This document shows positions 24,709 through 35,600 of a stretch of DNA of 52,515 nucleotides, piece after piece. Source of the stretch: AA29 sp041481445 (GTDB lineage: Bacteria; Acidobacteriota; Vicinamibacteria; Fen-336); NCBI GenBank assembly GCA_041481445.1, contig JBGPBV010000035.1, positions 1 to 52,515 of the forward strand. Reading direction: 5' to 3'. The position numbers were made by a program, and so were the translations under genes. The stretch's first letter is position 1. Every line of letters begins with the position of its first letter. The notes under the pieces are model-generated. The model saw nothing but the letters and a program-made list of their open reading frames with translations. It was not told the origin of the DNA and made no database searches.

Positions 24709-27700
24709 ATGCAGTCTTCCAGGACTCGACGGAAGGGCGCCGCCCGGGGATGGGCGGCGATCCGAGGAGGGCTGATCGCGGCGCTCCTCCTGGGGGTGAC
24801 GGGCGTGCTGATCGCGCCGTCGTCGGCGGGAGCGCAGGTGCTCTACGGCTCGCTCACCGGCAATGTCACCGACCCGACGGGCGCCGCCGTCGCGGGCGCG
24901 AAGGTGAAGGCGCTGAACGTCGGCACGAACGTCGCGAAGGAGACGACGACGGATCCGCGCGGCGTGTACCTCTTCAGCGACCTCCTGCCCGGGGAGTACG
25001 CGGTGACCATCGAGTCCCCCGGCTTCAACACGATCGTGCAGAAGGGCGTCCGACTCGATTCGAACGCGGTTCGACGGGTCGACGCCGCCCTGCAGGTCTC
25101 CGGGGTCAGCGAGACCATCGAGGTCGCCTCCGTGTCCGCACCTCTCCAGACGGACCGGGCCGACGTCCACATCACCCAGACGGCCAAGGAGGTCAACGAT
25201 CTGCCGATCACGGGCAGCCTCGGACGCAACTATCAGAGCCTGATGCAGGTCGTCCCGGGCTCCATCATCATGCGGACGGAGTCGGGCAACGGCGAGGCCA
25301 ACTCCACGGCCGGCAGCCCGCAGCGGTCGATCTCGTTCAGCGCCAACGGCGTCTCGGGCTGGCAGAACCAGACACGCATCGACGGCTCTCCCGTCCAGTA
25401 CGCCTGGTTGCCGACCAACACCTCCTACGTGCCGTCGGCGGAGGCGATCGAGGAGGTCAGCATCGTCACGAACTCCTACAACGCCGAGCAGGGCATGTCC
25501 GGCGGGGCCGCCATCAACGTCGTGATCAAGTCGGGGACGAACGACTTCCGGGGCACGGCCTGGGGCTACTCCACGAACAGCGCGCTGCGCGCGCGGAACG
25601 CCTTCCAGACGCAGGACAAGAACCCCAAGAACATCGTCGCCCAGTACGGCGGCAACGTCGGCGGCCCGATCCTGAAGAGCAAGCTCTTCTTCTTCGGCAA
25701 CGTCGAGAAGACGACGCAGCGCCAGGGCGCGGGGAGCAGCCTCCAGAGCATCGCGCCGGAGAGCCTGCGGCCCACCTCCGCCGGAAGCGTCGTGTTCCCG
25801 ACGCCCGCTCAGGGCGGGGCCATCATCTACGATCCGCTCTCCAACCCCGATCCCAGCCTGCGCACGCCGTTCCCGAACAACACCATCCCGGCCAACCGGA
25901 TCGACCCGGGGGCCCTGTACCTCGTCCAGCGGCTGCCCGCCACCACCGGCCCCGGGTACGTCAACAACGTCCTGACCACGGGCGCCTTGACCTACGACCG
26001 CACCAACTACGACCTGAAGCTCACCTATGCGGGGACGAACCTCAACGTCTTCGCGCGGTACGGCAACTCGCCGCACCTCATCGACGACGGGTACAGCCTG
26101 GGAGAGGCGGGCGGAGGGTCGGCGGGCGGTGGGCAGGTGGGCCGCTCGCCCGGCCGCACGCAGGTCCTGGGTGTCGGCGCCACCTACATCCTCGATCCGA
26201 CGCTGCTGCTGGACGCCAACATCGGCTTCACGCACCAGGTGCTGGGCTCCGAGGCCCCGGACATCGACGAGAACATCGGGTCCGACGCCGACAAGATGAA
26301 CATCCCCGGGACCAACGGCCCGGACCGCATGCAGGGCGGCCTGCCCGGGATCCAGATCTCGAACTGGGCCAACCTCGGCAACGCGAACACGGGCAACCCG
26401 TTCCAGTTCCGCGACAACACCTACTCGGCGTCCGTGAACCTGCAGAAGCAGCGCGGTGCGCACATGTTCCGCGGAGGGTTCGAGTACCTGGACCAGCAGA
26501 TCAACCACTTCCAGCCCCAGGGCGGGGCGTTCCAGACGGTGCGCGGGACGTTCCAGTTCAACGGCCAGTCGACCATGCTGCAGGGCGCTCCCGCACCGTC
26601 CGACGTGCGGTTCAACTCCTGGGCCGCCTTCCTGCTCGGGGCCCCTTCGGGCGCGGGCAAGGTCGACCAGCTCGTCAACCCGAACTCGATCTACATGAAG
26701 ACCTACGCGTCCTACCTCCAGGACACGTGGCAGGTCTCCCGCAACCTGACGCTCGCGCTCGGAGTGCGCTGGGAGCTTCGGCCGTTCCCGACGCGGCCCG
26801 ACGGCAAGGGCGTCAACCGCTTCGACCCCGCGGACGGGTACGTCTACATCGGCGGCTACGGCGACACTCCCCAGGACACCTTCGCTTCGTCCGGATCCGG
26901 CCAGTTCCTGCCCCGTGCCGGGCTCACCTATCGCTTCCACGAGAAGACGGTGATCCGCGCGGGCTACGCGCTCGCCGGCGATCCGAGGAGCTTCACCGAC
27001 TTCCGCGACGCCTATCCGACCGTGTTCATCTGGGCCATGCCCCAGATCACGCTCAACGGCGCCCAGAACCCCTTCATCCCCGTCACGACGCTGCGGCAGG
27101 GCCTCATCCCGCCCAGCGGCGCCCCTGACTTCAGCCAGGGCAAGCTGCTCCTGCCGAGGGGCACCAGCCTCAACACCTATCCCGCGGAGCCCAACCGGAA
27201 GTACATCCACTCGTTCAACGTCTCGGTCCAGCGCGAGTTGAGCTCGTGGCTGACCGCGCAGGCCGCCTACGTCGGCACGCGGGCGATCGGGCAGATGAAC
27301 TACATCAACATCAACGCCGGCGCGCCGGGCACCGGCGACGCCGGACGCCCGCTCGTCCTGGACGGGCTCTCGAACGTGACCGGCAACATCAACATGATCA
27401 TGCCCTACGGAGACACGGTCTACGACGGTCTGCAGACCCAGCTGCGCGCGCGCTCCGCGACGGCGCAGGGGGGCATCTCCTACACCCTGTCGAAGACGAC
27501 CAACTACGCGGACAACGGTGGCGGCAACGCCGCCGGCGCGGGCGGGCCGAGGATCCAGTACATGCCGGAGAAGGAGCGCAACAAGGGCCTCGCCGGCTAC
27601 GACCGGCTCCACAACCTCCAGGCGTACGGGGCCTGGGACCTGCCGTTCGGCAAGAACCGCCACTGGGCGACGGAAGGCGTGGGCGCCGCCATCCTCGGAG

Positions 27701-28200
27701 GATGGCAGCTCAACGGGATCGTCAGCATCATGAGCGGCACGCCGATCTACATCGTCCAGAACACGGGGTTCAACCTCAACGCGGCGGGCAGCGCGCAGGT
27801 GCCCGACCTCATCAAGGGCGACGTCGCCACCTTCCCCGGCAACAACGTGAACCGGCCGCCGGCGGGAGCGGACCCGAACGACTACCAGTACTTCGACCGC
27901 AGCGCCTACCAGGCGGTCAACATCCCGGCCGGACAGGCGCAGCGCTTCGGGACCTCGCCGCGAAACAGCATCCGCGGGCCCGGCTTCTGGAACGTCGACC
28001 TGGGGTTGTTCCGCACGTTCTCGCTGCCGAAGTCGGTCAACGTGCAGATCCGACTGGAGGCGCTCAACGCGCTGAACCATCCCAACTTCTCGAACCCGGG
28101 GAACAACATCTCCGACGCCGGCACCTTCGGGTTCATCACGAGCACGACCGGGAGCTACGGTGAGCGCAACGTCCGGCTGGGGGTGCGGGTGTCGTTCTGA
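24709..28200 (+). CDS. TonB-dependent receptor with carboxypeptidase-regulatory-like N-terminus (Oar-like)
   Basis: A 1163-residue outer-membrane receptor. The signal peptide ends near SAGAQ. Then comes a CarboxypepD_reg-like beta domain (about 45-130, GSLTGNVTDPTGAAVAGAKVKALNVGT), a plug domain (about 140-270, containing RIDGSPVQYAW and AIEEVSIVTNSYNAEQGMSGGAAINVVIKSGTN), and a 22-strand-type barrel ending RNVRLGVRVSF with a terminal Phe. This class is expanded in Acidobacteriota and is thought to import large substrates such as glycans, peptides or complexes. A strong AAGGAGG precedes the ATG at 24709. No regulator or partner gene lies beside it, so the substrate is unknown. Confidence 0.92.
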   Translation: MQSSRTRRKGAARGWAAIRGGLIAALLLGVTGVLIAPSSAGAQVLYGSLTGNVTDPTGAAVAGAKVKALNVGTNVAKETTTDPRGVYLFSDLLPGEYAVTIESPGFNTIVQKGVRLDSNAVRRVDAALQVSGVSETIEVASVSAPLQTDRADVHITQTAKEVNDLPITGSLGRNYQSLMQVVPGSIIMRTESGNGEANSTAGSPQRSISFSANGVSGWQNQTRIDGSPVQYAWLPTNTSYVPSAEAIEEVSIVTNSYNAEQGMSGGAAINVVIKSGTNDFRGTAWGYSTNSALRARNAFQTQDKNPKNIVAQYGGNVGGPILKSKLFFFGNVEKTTQRQGAGSSLQSIAPESLRPTSAGSVVFPTPAQGGAIIYDPLSNPDPSLRTPFPNNTIPANRIDPGALYLVQRLPATTGPGYVNNVLTTGALTYDRTNYDLKLTYAGTNLNVFARYGNSPHLIDDGYSLGEAGGGSAGGGQVGRSPGRTQVLGVGATYILDPTLLLDANIGFTHQVLGSEAPDIDENIGSDADKMNIPGTNGPDRMQGGLPGIQISNWANLGNANTGNPFQFRDNTYSASVNLQKQRGAHMFRGGFEYLDQQINHFQPQGGAFQTVRGTFQFNGQSTMLQGAPAPSDVRFNSWAAFLLGAPSGAGKVDQLVNPNSIYMKTYASYLQDTWQVSRNLTLALGVRWELRPFPTRPDGKGVNRFDPADGYVYIGGYGDTPQDTFASSGSGQFLPRAGLTYRFHEKTVIRAGYALAGDPRSFTDFRDAYPTVFIWAMPQITLNGAQNPFIPVTTLRQGLIPPSGAPDFSQGKLLLPRGTSLNTYPAEPNRKYIHSFNVSVQRELSSWLTAQAAYVGTRAIGQMNYININAGAPGTGDAGRPLVLDGLSNVTGNINMIMPYGDTVYDGLQTQLRARSATAQGGISYTLSKTTNYADNGGGNAAGAGGPRIQYMPEKERNKGLAGYDRLHNLQAYGAWDLPFGKNRHWATEGVGAAILGGWQLNGIVSIMSGTPIYIVQNTGFNLNAAGSAQVPDLIKGDVATFPGNNVNRPPAGADPNDYQYFDRSAYQAVNIPAGQAQRFGTSPRNSIRGPGFWNVDLGLFRTFSLPKSVNVQIRLEALNALNHPNFSNPGNNISDAGTFGFITSTTGSYGERNVRLGVRVSF

Positions 28201-28320
28201 CTAGGGTCCAAGCGGGGAAGGGCCCCTGGACACCTTTGTTCATCTACGTGCATCGGATCCATGGACGGCCCTCACGCCCGCCCGCATGATCGATGCGTCC
28301 GACGAAGGGAAGGAGGGGCC

Positions 28321-28776
28321 ATGCGCTGTCGCGACCTCATGAAGAGGGAAGTCGCTCGATGCACGGAGGACCTCACCGTCGAGGCTTGCGCCCGCATGAT
28401 GCGGGACAACAACGTCGGGTTCCTCCCCGTCGTGGACGGGGAGAGGCAGGTCGTGGGCGTCATCACCGACCGTGACCTCGCCCTCCGCGTGGTCGCGGAG
28501 GGTCGGGCCCCGGACACGGCGGTGGGCCAGGTCATGACCCGCGACGTCCGGATCTGCCACCCCGAGGACACCCTGCAGGACGCGGAGCGGAGGATGGGCG
28601 CCTTGCGGAAGTCACGGCTGGTGGTGGCGGACGACGAAGGGCGCTGCGTCGGCGTGATCAGCCTGTCCGACGTCGCGCAGGCGGACAGCCGCCGCCGGGC
28701 CGGCGGCGTCCTGAAGGCGGTGACGCGGCGCGAGGCTTCCATGCCGCCTGGCCCGGCGCCCGTCGGCCTGCCGTGA
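28321..28776 (+). CDS. Two-CBS-domain protein
   Basis: A 151-residue CBS pair (MRCRDLMKREVARCTEDLTVEACARMMRDNNVGFLPVV... and VGQVMTRDVRICHPEDTLQDAERRMGALRKSRLVVAD...). The VITDRDLALRVVAEG segment is typical of stand-alone CBS proteins that bind adenine nucleotides. The start at 28321 follows AAGGAGGGG. It differs from the CBS protein at 13640-14122 in lacking the central insertion. Its stop codon overlaps the start of a tiny downstream frame. Confidence 0.9.
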   Translation: MRCRDLMKREVARCTEDLTVEACARMMRDNNVGFLPVVDGERQVVGVITDRDLALRVVAEGRAPDTAVGQVMTRDVRICHPEDTLQDAERRMGALRKSRLVVADDEGRCVGVISLSDVAQADSRRRAGGVLKAVTRREASMPPGPAPVGLP

Positions 28777-28859
28777 TCGCGAGCGACCACGGCGCGCGTT
28801 CGTCGGGGAAGACGATCGTGGTCGCCATCCTGGCCATCCTCGCCTTCTGCGGCGCCTAG
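28773..28859 (+). CDS. 28-residue membrane peptide, coupled to the CBS gene
   Basis: A GTG overlapping the CBS stop as GTGA opens a 28-codon frame with a polar N-terminus (IASDHGARSSGK) and a hydrophobic end (TIVVAILAILAFCGA) long enough to insert in a membrane. The overlap implies translational coupling. Small size leaves real doubt; no homologue is recognised by eye. Confidence 0.4.
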   Translation: MIASDHGARSSGKTIVVAILAILAFCGA

Positions 28860-29111
28860 GTCTCCAGGCATCCGAGGGGTCTCGAGACGGTATAGGAAGT
28901 TGACCGCGGCGTAGGATCCGTCCATAGGAACTATGTGACGGCGGGGGCGGAGCCGGCTCCCTCCTCCCCCGAGCCCTCGCGCGATCGGCCCTAATCCGCA
29001 CGACCGGCGCGCGTTCCCGACGCGACCCGCCGCCTCCGCGCCGCCGCCGTGCCGGCCGGCACGCTTGTTGCCAACCCCGCGCGGAGTCCCTATCTCCAGC
29101 GGAGAGGAAAC

Positions 29112-30071
29112 ATGCCCTTGGCTCGTACCTTCCGGTCGCGACTCGCTCCCCGCGCGCTCGCCGCGCGGAGCGCCGCGTGGCCGCTCGTCCTTCTGGCCCT
29201 GGCTGCTCCGACCCTCCACGCCCAGACGATCGACGACGGCGTGATGATGTCGAAGCGCACCCTGTGCACGGGCTTCGCCTATACGCACGACACCTGGGAC
29301 GAGTACTGGGAGGGCGCGCTCAAGCGGGACAACGGCAACATCGGCACCATCACCACCCAGAGCCTCTCCTGGGTCGGCGACTACGGGATCACCGGCCGGC
29401 TCAACGTGCTGGCGATGGTGCCCTACGTCTGGACGCATCCCAGCCAGGGCGTGCTCCACGGCATGAGCGGCTTCCAGGACCTCACCCTCGCCGCCAAGTT
29501 CAACGTCCTGGAGACCGCGTTCACGAAGAGGGGAGCGCTGCGCACGATCCTCGTGGCCTCCACGGGGACGCCCATGAGCGCCTACACGCCGGACTTCCAG
29601 CCGCTCTCGATCGGCAGCCACAGCCGCAGCGTGTCCGGACGCCTGACCCTGGACTTCCACGACCGGGCGGGCTGGTTCCTGACCGGCTCCGCCGCCTACA
29701 CGTGGCGCGGCCACGTGACCCTCGACCGGCCCTACTACTACACGGACGGCCAGCTCTTCATGAGCGACGAGGTCGCCATGCCCGACGTCTTCGACTACGT
29801 CGTGAGCGCGGGCTACCGCAAGGGCGCCTTCTACGTGCCCGTCTCCTTCTCCCAGCGGATCACGCGCGGCGGGGGTGACATCCGCCGGCAGGACATCCCC
29901 TTCGTCTCGAACCGCATGAACTCCTCGAGGGTGGACGCGCTCGTGATGTACTCGATCCCCAAGGCGAAGGACCTGTCGATCGAGGCCAGGGGCGCCTACA
30001 CCGTGCGCGGCCGGAACGTGGGGCAATCCACCACGTTCACCGGCGGCCTGCTCTACACGTTCCACTTCTGA
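29112..30071 (+). CDS. Outer-membrane beta-barrel protein (phenol-MetA-like transporter family)
   Basis: A 319-residue exported barrel. The signal peptide ends near LHAQ, and the mature part is built of short amphipathic strands (WVGDYGITGRLNVLAMVPYVWT, GFQDLTLAAKFNVLE, VFDYVVSAGYRKGAFYVPVSFSQRI) and ends LLYTFHF with the C-terminal Phe used by the barrel-assembly machinery. The pattern resembles the transporter/MetA_beta-barrel group. The ATG at 29112 follows GGAGAGGA. Only 19 bases separate it from the PAP2-type gene, so the pair is probably an operon. Confidence 0.75.
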   Translation: MPLARTFRSRLAPRALAARSAAWPLVLLALAAPTLHAQTIDDGVMMSKRTLCTGFAYTHDTWDEYWEGALKRDNGNIGTITTQSLSWVGDYGITGRLNVLAMVPYVWTHPSQGVLHGMSGFQDLTLAAKFNVLETAFTKRGALRTILVASTGTPMSAYTPDFQPLSIGSHSRSVSGRLTLDFHDRAGWFLTGSAAYTWRGHVTLDRPYYYTDGQLFMSDEVAMPDVFDYVVSAGYRKGAFYVPVSFSQRITRGGGDIRRQDIPFVSNRMNSSRVDALVMYSIPKAKDLSIEARGAYTVRGRNVGQSTTFTGGLLYTFHF

Positions 30072-30090
30072 CCGAGAGGCGACCATACCC

Positions 30091-31644
30091 ATGAGAGCGT
30101 TCTCCGCCGTATCGCGGGCCGTCGCCGCCGCCGTCGCCGTCTCGATCCTCGCCGGGGGTTGTGGCGGCGGCAGCATCCCGACCTCGGCCAGCCTGCCCGC
30201 CGCCGCGCCGGCCAGCGGCGACGCCGGGGCCGGCACCTGGCGCATGATCGTGCTCGGCAGCCCCAGCGACTTCGTGGTGCCCGCGCCGGCGCCCGTGACC
30301 TCCGACGCCTACCGGGCCGAGCTGGACGCGATCAAGACGGCCCAGGCCAGCATCACGAGCGCGCAGCGCGAGGAGATCGAGTACTGGAGCGCGGGCGGCG
30401 TGCTGCGCTGGAACGAGATCCTGCGCGAGCTGGTGGCGCAGGCGGACCTGCCCCCCGCGCCCCGCAACGGCACCTACCCGGTGCCGGACTCCGAGAACCC
30501 GTTCGCGGACCCGGTGTTTCCGTTCGGCAACCCGCCCTATGCCGCGCGCGCGTACAGCTACGTGGCGGTGGCCCAGTTCGAGGCCCTCAAGGTCGCCTGG
30601 GCCTACAAGTACCAGTACAACCGCCGCTCACCGGCGCGGGTGGACAGCTCCGTCCAGGCGCTGATGACGGTGACCGACCTGCCCGCCTATCCGTCCGAGG
30701 ACGCCGTGCTCTCCGGCGTCACCGCCGAGCTGCTCAAGCTGCTCTTCCCGACCGCGGTCGAGGAGATCACGCGCCGGGCGGGCGAAGAGAGGGAGGTCGC
30801 GCTGCTCTCGGGCAAGGCCACGGCCAGCGACATCTCGGTCGGCCTCGCCCTGGGCAAGGCGGTCGCCCCCGTGTTCGCGGCCCGCGCGGCCACGGACGGG
30901 ATGAGGACGGCGGGCGGATCCCCCGCGCTGGTGCAGTCCTTGACGAACGCCGCCACCGCCAAGGGCGAGATCGCCTGGAAGAGCCTGGAGTCGCCGGCGC
31001 GGCCGCCCATGCTCCCCGCGTTCGGGCAGGTGAGGGCCTGGATGATGACCCCGACCGACATCGTGACCGAGCGCCCGGCGCCGCCCCCGTCCACCTCCTC
31101 CGCCCAGATGAAGCAGGAATTGGCGGAGGTGAAGGCGGCGGTGGACGGCCTCACGCGCGACCAGCTCGCCATCGTCTACAAGTGGGCGGACGGCGTGAGC
31201 ACGCCCACGCCGCCGGGACATTGGAACGCGATCGCGGCCGATTACGTGGCGGGCGCGCACTTCAGCGAGGTCCGGGCCGCGCGCGCGTTCGCGCTGGTCA
31301 ACATGGCCATGCACGACGCCGCCGTCGCCTGCTGGGACACCAAGTACGCCTACTTCAACCCGCGCCCCTCGCAGTTGGACCCGACCATCAAGACCGTCAT
31401 CGGGCTTCCGAACTTCCCGTCGTACACCTCCGGCCATTCCACCTTCTCGGCGGCGGCCGCCGTCGTCCTCGCCTACCTGTTCCCGAGCGGTGCCAGCAGC
31501 TTCGACGCCATGAGGGACGAGGCCGCGATCTCCCGCCTCTACGGCGGCATCCACTACCGGTCGGACATCGACGTGGGGAAGGACCACGGCAAGCGCGTCG
31601 GCGGGTACACGGTGCGCTTCGCCCGCCAGGACGGGGCGGACTGA
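30091..31644 (+). CDS. PAP2/vanadium-haloperoxidase-like exported protein, probable lipoprotein
   Basis: A 517-residue protein. The N-terminus has a signal peptide with a weak lipobox (ILAGGC). The C-terminal third carries the acid-phosphatase/haloperoxidase signature: KYAYFNPRP (K-x6-RP), SYTSGHSTFS (SGH) and SRLYGGIHYRSD (SR-x5-H-x3-D). The large N-terminal helical part matches the vanadium-dependent haloperoxidase-like branch of the PAP2 superfamily rather than small lipid phosphatases. Phosphatase or haloperoxidase chemistry cannot be separated by eye. Confidence 0.88.
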   Translation: MRAFSAVSRAVAAAVAVSILAGGCGGGSIPTSASLPAAAPASGDAGAGTWRMIVLGSPSDFVVPAPAPVTSDAYRAELDAIKTAQASITSAQREEIEYWSAGGVLRWNEILRELVAQADLPPAPRNGTYPVPDSENPFADPVFPFGNPPYAARAYSYVAVAQFEALKVAWAYKYQYNRRSPARVDSSVQALMTVTDLPAYPSEDAVLSGVTAELLKLLFPTAVEEITRRAGEEREVALLSGKATASDISVGLALGKAVAPVFAARAATDGMRTAGGSPALVQSLTNAATAKGEIAWKSLESPARPPMLPAFGQVRAWMMTPTDIVTERPAPPPSTSSAQMKQELAEVKAAVDGLTRDQLAIVYKWADGVSTPTPPGHWNAIAADYVAGAHFSEVRAARAFALVNMAMHDAAVACWDTKYAYFNPRPSQLDPTIKTVIGLPNFPSYTSGHSTFSAAAAVVLAYLFPSGASSFDAMRDEAAISRLYGGIHYRSDIDVGKDHGKRVGGYTVRFARQDGAD

Positions 31645-31677
31645 CGAGGGAAGAGCGAGGCGGTATCCTCAGGGTCC

Positions 31678-32628
31678 ATGCGGGCCCGATGGTTGGCCGT
31701 TCCCGTCGCCCTCGCGTTGCCGGCCGTGGCCACGGCGAAGGATCCCGCTCGCCGCGCGGCCGCGGCGGACTCCGACGTCGGTGTGGCCGTGGAGTTCGCC
31801 GGCCACGCTCACGAGCAGGTCGAGCAGATGGCGGCGGCGGGAATCGGCTGGGTGCGGGCGGACCTGGCCTGGAGCCACGCCGAGCGGGAGCCGGGCAAGT
31901 ACGATTTCTCGACCTGGGACCCTCTGGTGGCGGCCGCGGAGAGCAGGGCCATCCGTGTCCTGCTCATCCTCGACTACGGCAACGCCCTCTACGACGGCAT
32001 GGCGCCGCCGTGCTCTGATCCCGCCCGCGCCGCCTTCGCCGCCTTCTCGGGAGCGGCGGCCCGCCACTTCCGTGGACGCGCGGCCTGGGAGATCTGGAAC
32101 GAGCCCAACGTGCCGCGCTTCTGGATGGGCGCGCCCGACCCCGTCTGCTACGTTGCGCTCGCCCAGGAGGCCGCCGCCGCCATCCGCCGCGAGGACCCGG
32201 CGGCATGGATCCTCGGGCCGGCGCTCGGCGGAGAGACGTTCGACCGCGACTACCTCGAGGCGACCTTCCGCCGCGGGCTCCTCGGGATCGTGGACGCGGT
32301 GTCGATCCATCCCTATTCCGCGGCCTATCCCGAGGCGGCGGCGCCGATCTACGGCGACGTCCGCCGGATGATGAAGGCGTACGGTGCGCCGCGCCGCGTG
32401 CCCCTGGTCGTGAGCGAGTGGGGATATCAGGGGCACGAGGCCGAGACCGACGTCCAGGCCGACTACCTCGTGCGCGCGCTGACCGTCAACCGGAGTAGCG
32501 GCATCCCGCTGACCATCTGGTATTGCTGGCAGGAGCCGGTCCTGCCCTGGAACAGCTTCGGCCTCCTCGACGTGCACGGCCGGGCCAAGGCCTCCTACCT
32601 GGCCCTGCAGTCGCTGCGCGCGCGTTGA
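31678..32628 (+). CDS. Exported clan-A glycoside hydrolase-like protein
   Basis: A 316-residue (beta/alpha)8-barrel protein with a signal peptide (about 1-20). The acid/base region reads WEIWNEPNVPRFW and the nucleophile region LVVSEWGYQG, the two-Glu arrangement of clan GH-A enzymes (GH5/GH39-like). GWVRADLAWSHAEREPGKYDFSTWDPLV is the usual first-barrel segment. Substrate unknown. It ends six bases before the 3' end of the convergent large membrane protein. Confidence 0.85.
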   Translation: MRARWLAVPVALALPAVATAKDPARRAAAADSDVGVAVEFAGHAHEQVEQMAAAGIGWVRADLAWSHAEREPGKYDFSTWDPLVAAAESRAIRVLLILDYGNALYDGMAPPCSDPARAAFAAFSGAAARHFRGRAAWEIWNEPNVPRFWMGAPDPVCYVALAQEAAAAIRREDPAAWILGPALGGETFDRDYLEATFRRGLLGIVDAVSIHPYSAAYPEAAAPIYGDVRRMMKAYGAPRRVPLVVSEWGYQGHEAETDVQADYLVRALTVNRSSGIPLTIWYCWQEPVLPWNSFGLLDVHGRAKASYLALQSLRAR

Positions 32629-32634
32629 GCGACT

Positions 32635-35600
32635 TCAGGGCGAGCTCGGCGAGGCGGGCGCCCCCGGCGTGGGCGCGGGCGGCGGAGGGGGCGCGGTCTT
32701 GCGCGGGCGGCGCGGCAGCGGCCGCCAGAGCCCGCCTTCGCCCAGGGCGCGCCAGGACCAGCCGGCCCAGCGCACCAGGCTCACCGCCAGCCAGAGGGCC
32801 CAGGCCAGCATGAGGCTGCGATAGACCCATAGGGGAAGGCTGACGACTCCGGCGGCGGGCGTGGCATTCTCGACGCGGTCCGCGTACCAGCGCAGCACGG
32901 CGTTGTTGCTCTCCGCTCCCGCGACCTGCATGTCGGGCCGCAGGAGCAATCCCTGCTGCACGACGTCGTAGAGCACGGCCAGGGCGATCAAGATCCACAC
33001 GACGAGCAGAAGCTGGAGCGCATCGTGCGCCAGAGGCGACGGACGCGGGCGCCGCGCGCGCCAGGCCAGGGCGATGAACAGGCCGGACACGACCAGCCCT
33101 CCCAGGGCCGTCGACTGGGTGAGGCCCAGCGCGAGGAGGAGCCACTCGCCGATCCCGAGCGGCGTGTCCGCGAAGAGCCCGAGGCCGAGGGCGACCACGA
33201 CGGCGAAGACGAGGTAGCCCCAGAAGAGCACGGCCGGGCCCCAGGCCGGACCGCGCGTGAACAGCAGCCAGCGGTTCTCCGGCAGGTGCAGCATCGTCTC
33301 CACGTTGACGGCGGGCACGGGCAGCCCGACGTCGGGAACGCGCTGATAGAGGCGCATGCCGCGCGGCTCTCGCCATCTCGCGACCACGGTCTGCGAGCCC
33401 GCGGGCAGGGTGACGCGCAGCCGGCCCTGATCGGGCTTGGCCGGCCGTGCCTGCCCGGAGACCGTGACCTCCTGCACCTCGGCATCGCCCGGCAGCGTGA
33501 GCACGAGCGGCTCCTCGCGGCTCGTCCGGGCGGTGAGGGTGAGGGTGGTCGTGGTCAGACGCTCGCCCGGTGTCGTGTCCAGAGCCAGCGCCTGCAGGGT
33601 GAGGCTCTGCCCCGGCACCGCCGCCGGGTGGCGGAAGCGAAGCGCGAGCGACTCGCCGGGCCAGGGCCGGAACTGCGGGGCCAGGACGCCCTGCCGTTGA
33701 TGGGCGACGGGCACGACACCCGTGGTCTCGCACTGCCAGATGACGCCGCACTCGACGCTCCAGGCCTCCGACCAGGGCTGGCCTTCCGGCGCCTTCAGCG
33801 TGAGCGTGTCCGCGGAGGCGAGGGTCGAGGACCATCGGGCTTCCGTCTGGTCGCGCGCGAGCGAGACCAGGGCGACGCCGTCCTCGGTCTGGAGGTCCGC
33901 CTCCGTGGGCGCCTCGCCCGCGAGGAGCGGGACCCGCAGCGAGATCGGCGTGCCGGTCGGGCTCACCCGACGGACCTCGGTGTGCACGCGCCACACGAGG
34001 CCGATGCTCAACGTGCGCGTGACCTCGAGCCAGGGCGCGTATCCCGCCCCCGACTCTTCGCGCGCGCGCTCTCCCGCGCGCAACCGCCGGCTGAGCTGGA
34101 TCGAGCCGTCGGGGGGACCGTCGGCGCGCAGCCCGGCCACGTCCCAGCCCGGCGTGTCGGCGTCGGCGCGCCGTGGACGCTGGGGGAGCTGGAGAGTCAA
34201 CGTATCCGCGCGCGGGACCGGCCCCGACGCCCGCACCCGGTGCACGCCCGGCGTGACGCGGACATAGAGGAACCCGTCGTCGAGACGCGCCAGGGCGCCC
34301 GTCGCCTGGCCGTCCACGCGCACCTCGGACGGGGTCCAGCTCGCGGGGGGGCCGGGCAGGGGCCACGCCCCGGCATCCGCGGCATGGACCTCCGCCTCGA
34401 AGGCGAGCGTCTCCCCGCCGAGCCGCACGTGCAGGGTCGACGTCGAGATGCAGGCGGGCTGGCAAGGCTCGAGGCGTCCCAGCCGGGCCTTCATCTGGTC
34501 GAGCATCGCGCGGTCCGGGATCGCGTCCTGCGCGCCCGCGGATCGTGGGACGAGGGCCAGGAGGATCAGCGCGGCCGCGGCCGGCGCCGGAGACGGCCGC
34601 GAGACGAGCGAGCTGCCGTCGATCAGGAGCCGCACGGCCAGGAGCAGGACGAGGAACAGCCGCACCAGCGTCAAGAGCCGGTTCATGCCGGGCGAAACGA
34701 GCCAGAGCCGGACCGTCTGATCGCTCTTCACCGGTCCGGCCCAGCCCAGGCCGTAGGTGCTCCAGGTCCACGTCGGCACCCCGGGCCCGGTCTGGACGAC
34801 CGCGCGCGGGTCCTGCTCGAGCGCGGCGTTCAGCGACGAGAATCGCGACAGCTTGCGCGTGGGCTCCGCTTTCTGTGGGGCCTTGAGTTCTTCCTGGGGC
34901 TCGTTCGCCTCCGGGGCGCTCCGCACGCCTCCGACGACTCCGCCCACGATGCCGCCGGGCACAGCTTGCTGGGGAGCGACGTAACCGAGCTCCCTGAGCT
35001 TGTCCGCGGCCTCGTTGGAGACATCGCTCCGCGACGCGACCGTGGCCGGGGGGGCCGCCGGCGGCACGGCTCGAGCTGCCGGCGCCATCGATTGCAGGCC
35101 GGCGATCGATTCGGAGGCGCGTGTCTGCGGATACAGCGCCTCCCGGACCTGATCGCGCACGAACGGGACCAGGATGACGAGCAGGACGAGGAGGCTCGCC
35201 CCGCGCCAGATCCGCGCCAGGCGGCGCAGCCAGCCCTCGGGAGCGACCGCGGACAGCGCCGTCGCCCCGAGCAGGCTCAGCCAGACGAGGAACGGCGCGC
35301 CCGGCTCGTCGTACGCGAAGACGACCGCGAGCAGGGCGACCACGCCCCATCCGCGGCCGAAGAGGCGGCCCATGGCCAGGGCCACGATGAGGACGAAGAA
35401 GAACGCGAGCAGCGTCCACCGGCCCGTCCACGCGCCCGGCGCCTCGTCCACGCCCGTGGCGGCCAGGAGCGACCAGCCGGGCGGCAGGTGCAGGTCGGCC
35501 GCGAGCTGCTCGACGTCCGCGGACCAACCGACCGCGCGCAGCCGTCCCGACCGCGGGACGCGCGAGTCCGCTTCCAGCCTGAGAGCGCCGCGACGCAGCT

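Noticed and set aside
24598..28080. 1160-codon frame opposite the TonB-dependent receptor
   Set aside because: Antisense shadow of a well-supported receptor; no recognisable domain.
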